DNA of 64,000 bases from Shewanella psychromarinicola (GCF_003855155.1 NZ_CP034073.1:3906001-3970000); one strand, 5' to 3'. Positions 48,764 to 57,463 are shown, numbered from the stretch's first letter. The notes: generated by a model from the letters alone, not told the origin. Translations and numbers: made by a program.

Positions 48764-49693
48764 TTAACTATCAGTTTTAGGTTGTTCTTCTTGATGGCGA
48801 TCGACTGATTCTTGAAAACCTTGTTTACCAGCAGTATATGTATCGCGAAATATTTCGCTACTTGTTGTCACGTTGCCTTTGACCGATTCGGCTGTTTGTG
48901 TTGCTGTATCTTTAACGTTTGATCCACCGGATTTAAGCATATTACCAGCACCAGAAACTAAATCGATTAATTTACCACGTACATTTTCATTGCTTAGTAA
49001 TAGGCCTGCAGCAGCGCCAACCATAGCGCCTTTCCAAAATTCTTTATCATTCATATCTAAGTTTCCTAGTAAGTCTTTAAATATTCCCGCGTCTTCACCT
49101 AGAGCACCTTCAAGCATAGCTTGGGCTTGTTCAATGAAAGCATTGTTTTCGGGGGTATCTTGCTGTGTATGCATACCTAGTTGCATACCTGGTTGCATAC
49201 CTGGTTGCATACCTGGGTACATACCTGGGTACATACCTGGTTGCATACCTGGTTGCATACCTGGTTGCATACCTGGTTGCATACCTGGTTGCATACCTGG
49301 TTGCATACCTGGGTACATACCTGGGTACATACCTGGGTACATACCTGGGTACATACCTGGTTGCATACCTGGTTGCATACCTGGGTACATACCTGGTTGC
49401 ATACCTGGGTACATACCTGGTTGCATACCTGGTTGCATACCTGGTTGCATACCTGGGTACATACCTGGTTGCATACCTGGTTGCATACCTGGTTGCATAC
49501 CTGGTTGCATACCTGGTTGCATACCTGGTTGCATACCTGGTTGCATACCTGGTTGCATACCTGGGTGATTATAGCCGTATACAGGCGTCATGTAAGGTGA
49601 ATATCCCCCACTGGCAGCATAAGGATCTGGCTGTTCTGTGTTCTGTGTATAAGGGATATCGTGCGAACCGTATTTAGGGCCATCACTCATCAT
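48764..49693 (-). CDS. PGMQ/PGMY tandem-repeat protein with C-terminal membrane-helix domain
   Basis: 309 residues. Residues about 43-170 are about 31 tandem tetrapeptides Pro-Gly-Met-(Gln/Tyr), flanked by a Pro/Tyr-rich head (DIPYTQNTEQPDPYAASGGYSPYM) and a helical tail with EFWKGAMVGAAAGLLLSNENVRGKLIDLVSGAG. The repeat part should be disordered and flexible; the tail contains the same helix motif as the 96-residue protein of the operon. Possible roles are scaffolding of the granule or loose metal binding by Met; neither is shown by sequence. It overlaps the upstream HMA-like gene by 11 bases. Confidence 0.8.
   Translation of the reverse strand: MMSDGPKYGSHDIPYTQNTEQPDPYAASGGYSPYMTPVYGYNHPGMQPGMQPGMQPGMQPGMQPGMQPGMQPGMQPGMYPGMQPGMQPGMQPGMYPGMQPGMYPGMQPGMQPGMYPGMYPGMYPGMYPGMQPGMQPGMQPGMQPGMQPGMQPGMYPGMYPGMQPGMQPGMQLGMHTQQDTPENNAFIEQAQAMLEGALGEDAGIFKDLLGNLDMNDKEFWKGAMVGAAAGLLLSNENVRGKLIDLVSGAGNMLKSGGSNVKDTATQTAESVKGNVTTSSEIFRDTYTAGKQGFQESVDRHQEEQPKTDS
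49168..49572. repeat. Tandem 12-bp coding repeat (about 31 units)
   Basis: Two unit types, CATACCTGGTTG (Gln) and CATACCTGGGTA (Tyr), nearly free of other changes. The almost complete identity at third positions shows recent expansion or ongoing slippage/conversion, so copy number may vary among strains. Confidence 0.95.
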
Positions 49694-50018
49694 TTATTCC
49701 ATCCATATTAAGACTTGCAACAATATTTAAACAAGCTTGTTGCACGTTAACCTCTGATTCTGAAAACAACTGGTTGATCAATTCCGGTTTGATGATGCCA
49801 GTATCGTATTCAATCAGAATGCTACCTGTATCTTTATTTATTTTATAATTTTTAAACGCTGGTATATCGGCTAACGCTTGCTCAATATCAGTGACTTTTA
49901 TGGTCACCAAATGAGCCATAAGACCCATTTTATATTTAAGTCTGATACGTCCTGGAATATGGTGCGCTAACGTTAACCAACGTCTTATTTTTAATACTTT
50001 TTTAATTTTATTTTTCAT
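49683..50018 (-). CDS. HMA-like domain protein heading the ferrosome-like operon
   Basis: From Met at 50018, 111 residues. The basic N-terminus (MKNKIKKVLKIRRW) leads to LTLAHHIPGRIRLKYKMGLMAHLVTIKVTDIEQALADIPAFKNYKINKDTGSILIEYD, a ferredoxin-like HMA-type fold related to the N-terminal domain of the ATPase (HxxSGRIR/HxIPGRIR), without CxxC. An upstream Met at 50153 would overlap the divergent gene and its promoter, so I chose 50018. Ferrosome clusters carry HMA-domain proteins (FezC has been described so); identity with FezC is uncertain. Confidence 0.7.
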   Translation of the reverse strand: MKNKIKKVLKIRRWLTLAHHIPGRIRLKYKMGLMAHLVTIKVTDIEQALADIPAFKNYKINKDTGSILIEYDTGIIKPELINQLFSESEVNVQQACLNIVASLNMDGINDE

Positions 50019-50112
50019 CACAGAAATATATGTAGAAAGGAGGGCGTTGTAAATAGTGATTAATTGGTAATTGAGTTTTCTTTGCGCTGAATCAATTTTG
50101 GTGCTATTTTGT

Positions 50113-50127
50113 TGATAATAATTGTCG
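50113..50127. promoter_or_regulatory. Fur box in the divergent promoter of the ferrosome-like cluster
   Basis: TGATAATAATTGTCG matches TGATAATnATTATCA at 12 of 14 fixed positions, with a perfect left half. It lies between the divergent HMA-like genes (starts at 50018 minus and 50146 plus), so one Fur dimer site could control both. Confidence 0.65.
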
Positions 50128-50145
50128 TTTGCATTTGAGTTAGTT

Positions 50146-50505
50146 ATGAACACATATATTCACAAAACATCCCAACGATTACGCATCAGATCCGACTATA
50201 TCCGTCATAATCAAAAGTCTGTCATGGCATTGATTAAACAATTGCAAGAAATAGATGCGGTCACGAATATTAAGCATAAATATCATGCAGGTTCAGTAGC
50301 AATTTATTTTGATCGAAAAGAGCTTGACTGTGACAGTTTGTTAGAGATTTTAGAGACACATGAGTGGACTAAAAGTGATGAAAAACCTTCATTTATTGAA
50401 AACGCGGTTATTAACGGTACAAAAACGCTAACTAGAGGTTTAGCCACCATGGTATTAAAACGTTTAGTTGGTCCCTCCGTTAGTCGTATGATGATAAGTT
50501 TTTGA
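50146..50505 (+). CDS. Second HMA-like small protein, divergent from the ferrosome-like operon
   Basis: 119 residues from ATG 50146 (an upstream Met at 50122 overlaps the Fur box). RLRIRSDYIRHNQKSVMALIKQLQEIDAVTNIKHKYHAGSVAIYFDRKELDCDSLLEILE has the beta-alpha-beta-beta-alpha pattern of HMA domains and again opens with a basic RxRIR strand, but no CxxC. A C-terminal hydrophobic stretch (GLATMVLKRLVGPSVSRMMISF) could touch a membrane. Shared fold type and shared promoter tie it to the cluster. It converges with and overlaps the end of the next gene by 26 bases. Confidence 0.68.
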   Translation: MNTYIHKTSQRLRIRSDYIRHNQKSVMALIKQLQEIDAVTNIKHKYHAGSVAIYFDRKELDCDSLLEILETHEWTKSDEKPSFIENAVINGTKTLTRGLATMVLKRLVGPSVSRMMISF

Positions 50506-50881
50506 ATTTTTTAGCGGCACATTGACATACTCCATTTGCTAGCGCAGGACATTTTTTACAAGCGGGTGATTTCAAGGGAATATGCAGTATGGAGCGAGTT
50601 GCAGAGTATTGTTGATGTTTAGCTATATTTTTTATACTGTGGTCAACATCATCTGAGCCCTCTTTAAACCAAGATATGAGCGGATTTAATGGTATTTTTA
50701 ATTCTGTCACCATACTTGTAATGATTTCTTGTGATAATTCTTTTATCTCATGGTGCCATTTACTGTTGTTGGCTGCACCTTGGTCGATGATATGAGATAG
50801 TTTGTGCAGCTGTTTGAGAGATTTGCTTTCAATTTTTTTGTGTTTTTTTTCTAATTTTCTTAATGCTTTTTTTACGCTCAT
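50480..50881 (-). CDS. Cysteine-cluster protein next to the ferrosome-like cluster
   Basis: 133 residues. A very basic coiled N-terminus (VKKALRKLEKKHKKIESKSLKQLHKL), a helical middle, and a C-terminal CKKCPALANGVCQCAAKK with four Cys, a plausible metal site. AGTAGG precedes the ATG. No family recognised. Position at the edge of the cluster suggests but does not prove a link to iron granules. Confidence 0.65.
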   Translation of the reverse strand: MSVKKALRKLEKKHKKIESKSLKQLHKLSHIIDQGAANNSKWHHEIKELSQEIITSMVTELKIPLNPLISWFKEGSDDVDHSIKNIAKHQQYSATRSILHIPLKSPACKKCPALANGVCQCAAKKFKNLSSYD

Positions 50882-50963
50882 AGTGGTACCTACTTACTGA
50901 GTTTTATATAATCTAGCAAATTCTAACTGCAAATAAATCTCATTTCTGTTTTTATTTTTTTAT

Positions 50964-52615
50964 AACTCAAGTTTCGGAGTTCACTTTTAGCGCATAAAAG
51001 TGAACAATACCTCATTATAGGGCTCTTGCCGTAAGGTGAAATTATCCATTTGCATGACTTGCGTAAAAAAATCTACAACCGTTTGTTAAATTTTATTTAA
51101 TACACCATCTTTATCTGCCTTTGTTAAAATTGCCATTTAACTTAACGCACCCGCAATTAACGCTTTGAATAATCGCCACAACTTACTGGCAAAATTTAGA
51201 CAATTTAAACTTTCTTCAAAATCATTTCTGACTTCACTAAGCCTTGCCGACCTTTCTTCTTGTCTGGCAAACAATAACAAGCAAAACCTTAAACCTGTTA
51301 GGTGTATTGAGGCAATGTAAGCACTATAATGACGGCTTTACTATTTTAAAAAACCTAGCTTTTGTTTCGCTTCTTTGAAGTAAACTTCAATTCCCCAACG
51401 CAACGCATAGACCTCAAGTATTTTTTCGTCTTCAAGTTGACTATCCGTCGTTAAAAATAGCGCCCAATCATGTTGACTTGCTTGCTGCTTGGTTTCATTG
51501 ACTGAACGAACAAAGAGCAATTTAACTTTAACCCATTGAGTTGGCTGTTTATCTGAGCTTGCGATGTTCAGCTCAACAACAATGGATTTACTTTGATAAG
51601 GCACATGATTAAAGGGTTGCCACTGGCCTTTGACATGTTGTTTGTGTAGTTCTTTTGCACAAAGTAAGTGAGTAGTGCCGTTGATAGTTAGGCGATATTT
51701 CATCTTATTCTTTTTCATTCTGACTATCGCTATGAGTGAGTGCTCAATAGTCATTCTCAATATATGCTTTGTCGCAAACCATGCATCTGCTAAAAAGTAA
51801 TCCGCATTAATACCACCGCGAATTGCTCGCGCTATCATGTCACACACCATTTCAGGCTTAGTTTGGAACTTTGATTTCTGGTAACGTTTTGCTGCAATAC
51901 TGCGACCATCATTAAACTTATAGTCTAACGCTTGCTCCTTAATTTGGCTGATTAATATTTCATTATCAACGGGAACAAATTGTTCATCATTCGCAACACC
52001 TAACGTTACGGCTTGCTGACCCATCACGCAACGAGAAGTTAAGTGATCGAAGTGACTCGATACGCCTGGCATCTTTTTACCACACCTTGTTTTTACGGTA
52101 TCGTCAATAACAAAGGCGCTGAGCTTGCTTTTACCGCTAGCCTTAAGTACTTTTTTAGCGGTCAATAGCTGTAGCTTTCGCCAATCTAAATCTTCGCGGT
52201 TAAGTAGATCATATAACGCGTCTTTTTTAGCCGCTGAAAAACTTAATAATGCATCCCTTGAAAACATGGCAACAGAGTCTACTTTTAGCCAAACCCAAAG
52301 CATTAAAAGATAGGTAACATCACCAACGGGCGTACCTGAGCGCTTAGCAAAGTTAGCTTGACGTAACATGATGTTAAAACCAATGCTCTTCCAAGTAGAG
52401 CTGAAAGTATTGTCAATATTAAGGTTTACTTGATTCAGTAAATCAGCGGTTAATGATGGGAAGTTCAAGGTCTTTGTGGCAGAGTTCATTCGATGTCTCT
52501 TGTTGTATTATTCATTGTCTAGACAACAAGTATTTTACCACAACGAGACATTAACTTATGTTAAATCATCAGGTTATCTTTTTCCTTGTCTGATTTAAAT
52601 CCCGAAACTTGAGTT
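50964..52615 (-). mobile_element. IS4-family element
   Basis: AACTCAAGTTTCGG at the left and its inverse CCGAAACTTGAGTT at the right are the terminal repeats. It contains one transposase gene. Its right end abuts a truncated IS1595-family copy; no clean target duplication remains, so a deletion or rearrangement followed. Confidence 0.85.
51137..52489 (-). pseudogene. IS4-family transposase with two adjacent stop codons
   Basis: Start at 52489; DDE segments AFVIDDTVKTRCG, YFLADAWFA, and the IS4 signature YALRWGIEVYFKEAKQKLGFLK (Y-x2-R-x3-E-x6-K). After LGFLK come TAG TAA (51343-51338), then the same frame continues with SRHYSAYIASIHLTGLRFCLLLF to a natural stop at 51137. GAG-to-TAG and CAA-to-TAA would explain it. 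The truncated product already holds all catalytic residues. Confidence 0.85.
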
Positions 52616-53029
52616 GCTTAATATCAAACGTGCCGTTCGCCAATTAACTTCAATGTGCTTACTCAGTCTTAATGCTGAAATACTGCCCTTATCTGAGCCT
52701 AAAAAGTAGATAGCCCAAAACCACTTAGTGATAGGAATACGGCTACCGTGAAATAATGTGTCTGCTGTGACCGATGTTTGTTTATGACATTGACTGCATT
52801 CATATACATTGCGGGTTGTAAGCTCATAGGCATGCTCACAAGAGCATCTAGGGCAAACAAAACCATTAAGCCATCTCATTTTCTTAATGTGATTTAAGCA
52901 ATCAGTTTCAGCGCTGAATTGACGTTGCCATTCAAAAAAACTCGTTTCAGGCATTTTCATAGCAAATCTCACTTCTAGTCTTGATTTATACTATAAGAAT
53001 AGGCCAAAACTGACTCAGATGCATAGGCA
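52616..53029 (-). pseudogene. IS1595-family element, copy 2 (5' part only)
   Basis: Contains the outer end (ending CATAGGCA near 53029), the promoter side, and the transposase N-terminus MKMPETSFFEWQRQF to WRTARLILS; cut by the IS4 element at about 52616. Near identical to copy 1 (for example WLNGF for WPNGF). Confidence 0.9.
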
Positions 53030-53167
53030 CGAATCATAAACGCTAATGCCGTGATGGTAGATCTTCATCAGTGTTCACTGATTTGTGTGGGCATTCTTTC
53101 CCCCGCTTAAAAATTCACTGTCCCGAGTGAAACAGCACTTGCTCTTTTTGATATGATCACTTACCCT

Positions 53168-53198
53168 GACGCAATTGATAACTATTATCAATTGCGTC
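53168..53198. promoter_or_regulatory. Fur box within a perfect 14-bp inverted repeat before fbpA
   Basis: Two perfect 14-bp arms (starting GACGCAATTGATAA) surround CTA. The middle, TGATAACTATTATCA, matches the Fur 7-1-7 pattern with one mismatch. The site is 42-72 bases before fbpA, where it overlaps the likely promoter. Confidence 0.82.
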
Positions 53199-53239
53199 GG
53201 TTGCGGCGGAATATTTTTTCAATTGGGGAGCATAGATTA

Positions 53240-54247
53240 ATGAAATTGCTAAAAAGTGTCGCATTATTAAGTTTGGCTTGTGTGGCTTCTTCTGCCACTG
53301 CAGCAGACGCACTAACGGTTTATTCTTATCGCCAAGCCTTTCTGATTGAGCCTATTCTGGAAAAATTTACCGAGCAGAGTGGTATCGACGTTAATGTCGT
53401 ATTTGCTAAAGATGGTATAGCAGAACGTATGGCACGAGAAGGTCGCTTATCTCCTGCTGACTTGGTTTTAACATCAGACTTCTCTCGCTTAATGGAGTTG
53501 GTGGATAAAGATCTTGTTTCTCCAGTTGAAAGTAATGTCATTAATAATAATATTCCACCTCAATATCGCTCACAGCAACACAATTGGTATGCACTGACGA
53601 TGCGCGTTCGTAATCTATATTCTTCCAAAGATCGCACCGGTAAAATTGATATTGATTACGAAGATTTAGCCTCAGTAGAATACAAAGGGAAAATTTGTAC
53701 TCGCAGTGGTAAACATCCTTATAACGTGGCATTAGTGGCGTCGATGATTGCTCATAATGGTGAAGCGAAAACCAAAATCTGGTTACAAGGGGTCAAAGCT
53801 AATTTAGCCCGCAAGCCTCAAGGTAACGACCGTGATCAAGTATTAGCGGTTAAAGAAGGTATGTGTGATATCGCTATCGGTAACAGTTATTACTACGGCA
53901 ATATGCTAATGGATAAAAACCAAAAAAGTTGGGCACAAGCTGTCGACATTAATTTCCCTAATCAACAGAACCGTGGTGCTCATGTCAACGTATCTGGTAT
54001 GGCATTAGCCAAACATGCTCCGCATAAAGACAATGCAATTAAGCTAATGGAATTCCTAACCTCTGATATTGCACAAAAAATGTATGCTGAGGTGAATATG
54101 GAATATCCGGTTAAGGCTGATGTGGCACCGTCTGAATTAGTTGCATCATGGGGTGATTTTAAAGTGGATAGCTTACCTATCTATAAGTTGGCTGAACATA
54201 ATCAAGATGCAGTAAAATTACTAGACGAAGTAAAATTTGATCTTTAA
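53240..54247 (+). CDS. fbpA: Ferric iron-binding periplasmic protein (FbpA/FutA type)
   Basis: 335 residues from the ATG at 53240, chosen because GGGGAG lies upstream and a clean signal peptide follows (MKLLKSVALLSLACVASSATAA). LTVYSYRQAFLIEPILEKFTEQSGIDVNVVFAKDGIAERM is the class-I ferric-binding fold; GNSYYYGNM (Tyr217-219) supplies the iron-binding tyrosines. It captures Fe3+ in the periplasm for the permease downstream. Regulated by the Fur site just upstream; permease and ATPase follow on the same strand. Confidence 0.93.
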   Translation: MKLLKSVALLSLACVASSATAADALTVYSYRQAFLIEPILEKFTEQSGIDVNVVFAKDGIAERMAREGRLSPADLVLTSDFSRLMELVDKDLVSPVESNVINNNIPPQYRSQQHNWYALTMRVRNLYSSKDRTGKIDIDYEDLASVEYKGKICTRSGKHPYNVALVASMIAHNGEAKTKIWLQGVKANLARKPQGNDRDQVLAVKEGMCDIAIGNSYYYGNMLMDKNQKSWAQAVDINFPNQQNRGAHVNVSGMALAKHAPHKDNAIKLMEFLTSDIAQKMYAEVNMEYPVKADVAPSELVASWGDFKVDSLPIYKLAEHNQDAVKLLDEVKFDL

Positions 54248-54349
54248 TTGAAGCTTATTTAAACATTACCAGCGCACGATGAAGTATCTCGATTTTATTG
54301 GTTATATTAATCATGAAGTCTAGTGCGCTAAGTTTACTCGGTATTATTT

Positions 54350-55981
54350 ATGATTTTAGGTTTAACCAGAAGCTGGTCGCTTGTTGGTTATTTTATTGCG
54401 GCGATATTAATCTTGCCGCTGATTGCCTTAATGGTGCAATCCACTCTTCCTGATCAAGCTGTATTTAGTCATTTGTTCAATACAGTACTGCCGACATACA
54501 TCGCTAATAGCTTATCATTGATGTTGTTGGTTGGGCTTGGCTCTTTGCTATTAGCTATTCCTGCCGCATGGGTAATTGCCCGCTGTGACTTTCCTTTTCG
54601 ACGATATTTTCAGTGGTTATTACTGCTTCCATTAGCCATGCCAGCTTATATTGTTGCTTATGTTTATACCGACATGCTCGACTATGCCGGCCCAGTGCAA
54701 CGTACACTAAGGGACTGGTTTGAATGGCAATCACCCCATGATTATTATTTCCCCGCGATACGCAGCCTTGGCGGGGCGGCAATAATACTGTCGTTAGTAC
54801 TATTCCCTTATATTTACTTATTAGCCCGAACCGCTTTTATGGAGCAATCTTCAAGTTTGTTGTATGCATCACGGGTGATGGGTTGTAGTCCGTGGCGCAG
54901 TTTTTGGCGACTTGCATTACCCATGGCACGGCCTGCTTTAGCTGTTGGCGTTGCCCTAGTGGCTATGGAAACCGCAGCAGATTTTGCCACTGTAAGTTAT
55001 TTTGCCGTTCATACACTAACCACAGCTGTTTACGACACATGGCTTGGCTATGGCAGTTTAACGGCTGCCGCTAAGTTATCGGCAATTATGTTGCTGGTGG
55101 TATTTTCTATGATTGGTGTTGAACGGTTTGCCCGTCGCAAACAACAATTATTTCAAAAACAATCATCCTTCAATGAAGCCGATCGATATGTGTTGTCATC
55201 AACTAAGGCCTGGATTGCGCTAGGCTATTGCACATTATTGTTATTTATTGCCTTCTTGCTGCCTTTTACCGTGTTATGTGTTTATGCCATTGATTATTTT
55301 AACGAGAGTTGGGATGCACGGTTTTGGCAATATAGCCTTAACAGCTTATACATTGCCGCTATCGTCAGTGCTGTGTGTATGCTGTTATCACTGATATTGA
55401 TGTTTGTCCGTCGAGTCAGTCCGCGCAAAAGTGATTATCTTCCCTCTAGACTAAGCTCTACTGGTTATGCCTTGCCGGGCACCGTTCTGGCAATTGGTGT
55501 TTTGGTACCACTGACATTGATTGATTTTGCGATTAACGATGTTTATGATTGGCTGGGTGAACGTGGGCCGGGATTGTTATTGACCGGCAGCGTGTTCGCC
55601 CTGATTTTTGCCTTTTGTGTGCGTTTTATTGCCATATCTATCGGTAGCTTAGAGAACAGTTATAAGCGTATTTCGCCTTCTTTGGACATGGCGTGTATTA
55701 CCTTGGGGCAACCCCCACTTCAACTGCTTTGGCGTGTTCATTTACCTTTATTGCGTAAAGGGATTTTTGCCGGTGCATTGTTGGTGTTTATTGAAAGTAT
55801 GAAAGAGTTGCCCGCAGCATTATTATTACGCCCCATCGGATTTGAAAACTTAGCCACTTATGTGTTTCAGTTTGTCTCAGATGAAAAGCTTGAACACGGT
55901 GCATTAGCCGCGATTGTTATTGTGTTAGTAGGGTTTGTTCCGTTGATTTATCTTAATCGCTCCTTGGAGCAACAAGGCTAA
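54350..55981 (+). CDS. fbpB: Ferric iron ABC transporter permease (FbpB type, fused double domain)
   Basis: 543 residues with about 12 membrane helices in two homologous halves, each with a BPD permease coupling loop (ASRVMGCSPWRSFWRLALPMARPALAVG, about 175-202; and DMACITLGQPPLQLLWRVHLPLLRKGIFAG, about 445-474). The fused arrangement is standard for FbpB/SfuB. A 102-base gap separates it from fbpA, and the ATPase begins three bases after its stop. Confidence 0.92.
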   Translation: MILGLTRSWSLVGYFIAAILILPLIALMVQSTLPDQAVFSHLFNTVLPTYIANSLSLMLLVGLGSLLLAIPAAWVIARCDFPFRRYFQWLLLLPLAMPAYIVAYVYTDMLDYAGPVQRTLRDWFEWQSPHDYYFPAIRSLGGAAIILSLVLFPYIYLLARTAFMEQSSSLLYASRVMGCSPWRSFWRLALPMARPALAVGVALVAMETAADFATVSYFAVHTLTTAVYDTWLGYGSLTAAAKLSAIMLLVVFSMIGVERFARRKQQLFQKQSSFNEADRYVLSSTKAWIALGYCTLLLFIAFLLPFTVLCVYAIDYFNESWDARFWQYSLNSLYIAAIVSAVCMLLSLILMFVRRVSPRKSDYLPSRLSSTGYALPGTVLAIGVLVPLTLIDFAINDVYDWLGERGPGLLLTGSVFALIFAFCVRFIAISIGSLENSYKRISPSLDMACITLGQPPLQLLWRVHLPLLRKGIFAGALLVFIESMKELPAALLLRPIGFENLATYVFQFVSDEKLEHGALAAIVIVLVGFVPLIYLNRSLEQQG

Positions 55982-55983
55982 TT

Positions 55984-57015
55984 ATGTCAACCTTAACTAT
56001 TGAAAATATCTGTAGTGATTATCAAGGTCAAGTGATCTTGCGTCATTTGGATCTTACCTTACTGCAAGGTGAAATTGTCGCATTATTAGGCCCCAGTGGT
56101 TGTGGCAAAACCACACTGTTGCGCGTGATTGCAGGTTTGCAAACTATTAGCCAAGGCTGTATCAGTATTAGTGGCCAGGTGATGAGCAGTGATGACGTGT
56201 TTGTGGCCAGTGAGCAACGTGGTGTCGGCATGATTTTTCAAGACTATGCCTTATTTCCACACTTAACCGTGGCGGATAATATTTTATTTGGCGTTAAAAA
56301 CCTTAATGCAAAGGAGCGCCTAACTCGGTTGGATGAGATGCTTGATCTGGTTAAATTAACTAGCTTGGCATCTCGTTATCCTCATGAATTATCTGGCGGA
56401 CAGCAGCAGCGAGTTTCGATTGCGCGTGCCTTAGCTTATCAACCTGAATTATTATTACTTGATGAACCTTTTTCCAATATTGATGCGCAGGTACGTAACG
56501 AGATGATGCTGGAAATTCGTGCCATATTGAAAAAGCGAAATGTGAGTGCGGTGTTTGTGACTCACAGTAAAGATGAGGCATTTGTATTCGCAGATAAACT
56601 GGCATTATTTAAAGATGGCGCCATTATTCAACATGGCAAAGCTGAAACCTTATACCGTTCACCAAAAGAGCGCTACGTGGCTGATTTTTTAGGAGCTGGT
56701 AATTATTTACCTGTTACTGTAACGACTCGTTATCAAGTCGATTATGCTCTTGGCACTCTTAATAGTACTGAAAAATTACCTTGGCCTATTGGAAGCCAAG
56801 GGCAAGTATTATTAAGGCCACAGCAAATTGAAGTTCATTCTAATATCGATGGTCTTGGCTGCATTGTTGAAAGGCATTTTCTAGGTGCTGTATGCCATTA
56901 TCAAGTTAAAATTGGCGCTGATATTTTGGATGTAAGTAGCCAATCAACGACACTAATACCAGGTCAACGAGTTGATATTCGCATTGCGCCACATCCGCTA
57001 GTCATTTTTAATTAA
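55984..57015 (+). CDS. fbpC: Ferric iron ABC transporter ATPase (FbpC type)
   Basis: 343 residues: Walker A GPSGCGKT (36-43), Q-loop in MIFQDYALFPH, signature LSGGQ (136-140), Walker B LLLLDE (156-161), H-loop THSKDEA, then a C-terminal TOBE-like domain (about 240-343: GQVLLRPQQIEVH). It powers the FbpB permease. Confidence 0.93.
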   Translation: MSTLTIENICSDYQGQVILRHLDLTLLQGEIVALLGPSGCGKTTLLRVIAGLQTISQGCISISGQVMSSDDVFVASEQRGVGMIFQDYALFPHLTVADNILFGVKNLNAKERLTRLDEMLDLVKLTSLASRYPHELSGGQQQRVSIARALAYQPELLLLDEPFSNIDAQVRNEMMLEIRAILKKRNVSAVFVTHSKDEAFVFADKLALFKDGAIIQHGKAETLYRSPKERYVADFLGAGNYLPVTVTTRYQVDYALGTLNSTEKLPWPIGSQGQVLLRPQQIEVHSNIDGLGCIVERHFLGAVCHYQVKIGADILDVSSQSTTLIPGQRVDIRIAPHPLVIFN

Positions 57016-57211
57016 CGATTGATGTGGTCATCTTAATTTTTGGGCATAATTGTTAACTTCCGCCCTAGATAATAACCCGTTATAAAATCGTTTACTGTCT
57101 AGTCCACTGTGCTGCATTAATTTAAAATAGACCATCACTTGCAGCAGCAGGGTAAGAGCATGAAAATTCACTTTCTTTTCGTGCTTAGAAACTGATATTC
57201 AAGCTCATTAA
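57016..57211. other. Short gene-free stretch after fbpC
   Basis: No gene or clear terminator seen. Confidence 0.5.
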
Positions 57212-57463
57212 TTAAGCAAAACCACCACTATTAATCCCAGCTAAATATACAGTAAAGTCCTTGGATAACCCTCTTTCACAAACATCAATCGCTGTAATAT
57301 ACCCAAATGCTGGAATTGGTTTTTCTAACCAAGCAGAAATGCCTTCATAGTCTCCCGCCCAAGGCTGTAGTAAAGAGAAAATATACGCTATATCTTGATC
57401 TGAAAAATAACGGCTTAGTAATTTTCTAATTTTTGCTGTTCGTTCATTTAAGTTACTGTCCTC
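57212..57463 (-). pseudogene. Open frame without a start; DUF2384-like tail
   Basis: The frame reads LLSRYFSDQDIAYIFSLLQPW, EGISAWLEKPIPAFGYITAIDVCERG. The WLEKPIPAFG...AIDV pattern recalls the C-terminal domain of ParS/MbcA (DUF2384) antitoxins. No ATG/GTG/TTG gives a full gene, and it directly follows the tnsD remnant, so it is either a fragment or uses an odd start. Confidence 0.35.

Noticed and set aside
49168..49572. Tandem 12-bp repeats as a CRISPR or satellite array
   Set aside because: There are no spacers; units are head-to-tail, in frame, and encode PGMQ/PGMY on the minus strand within a longer gene.
49165..49677. Plus-strand open frames across the repeat (YLVA, TWLH, CIPG repeats)
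   Set aside because: They are shadows produced by the repeat of the minus-strand gene; there is no ribosome binding site and the operon structure supports only the minus frame.
50018..50153. Longer HMA-like protein starting at 50153
   Set aside because: It would overlap the divergent gene start and the Fur site; the conserved part begins after the Met at 50018.
53153..53239. N-terminally extended FbpA starting at 53153
   Set aside because: The extension would translate the Fur palindrome and hide the signal peptide; the ATG at 53240 has GGGGAG before it.
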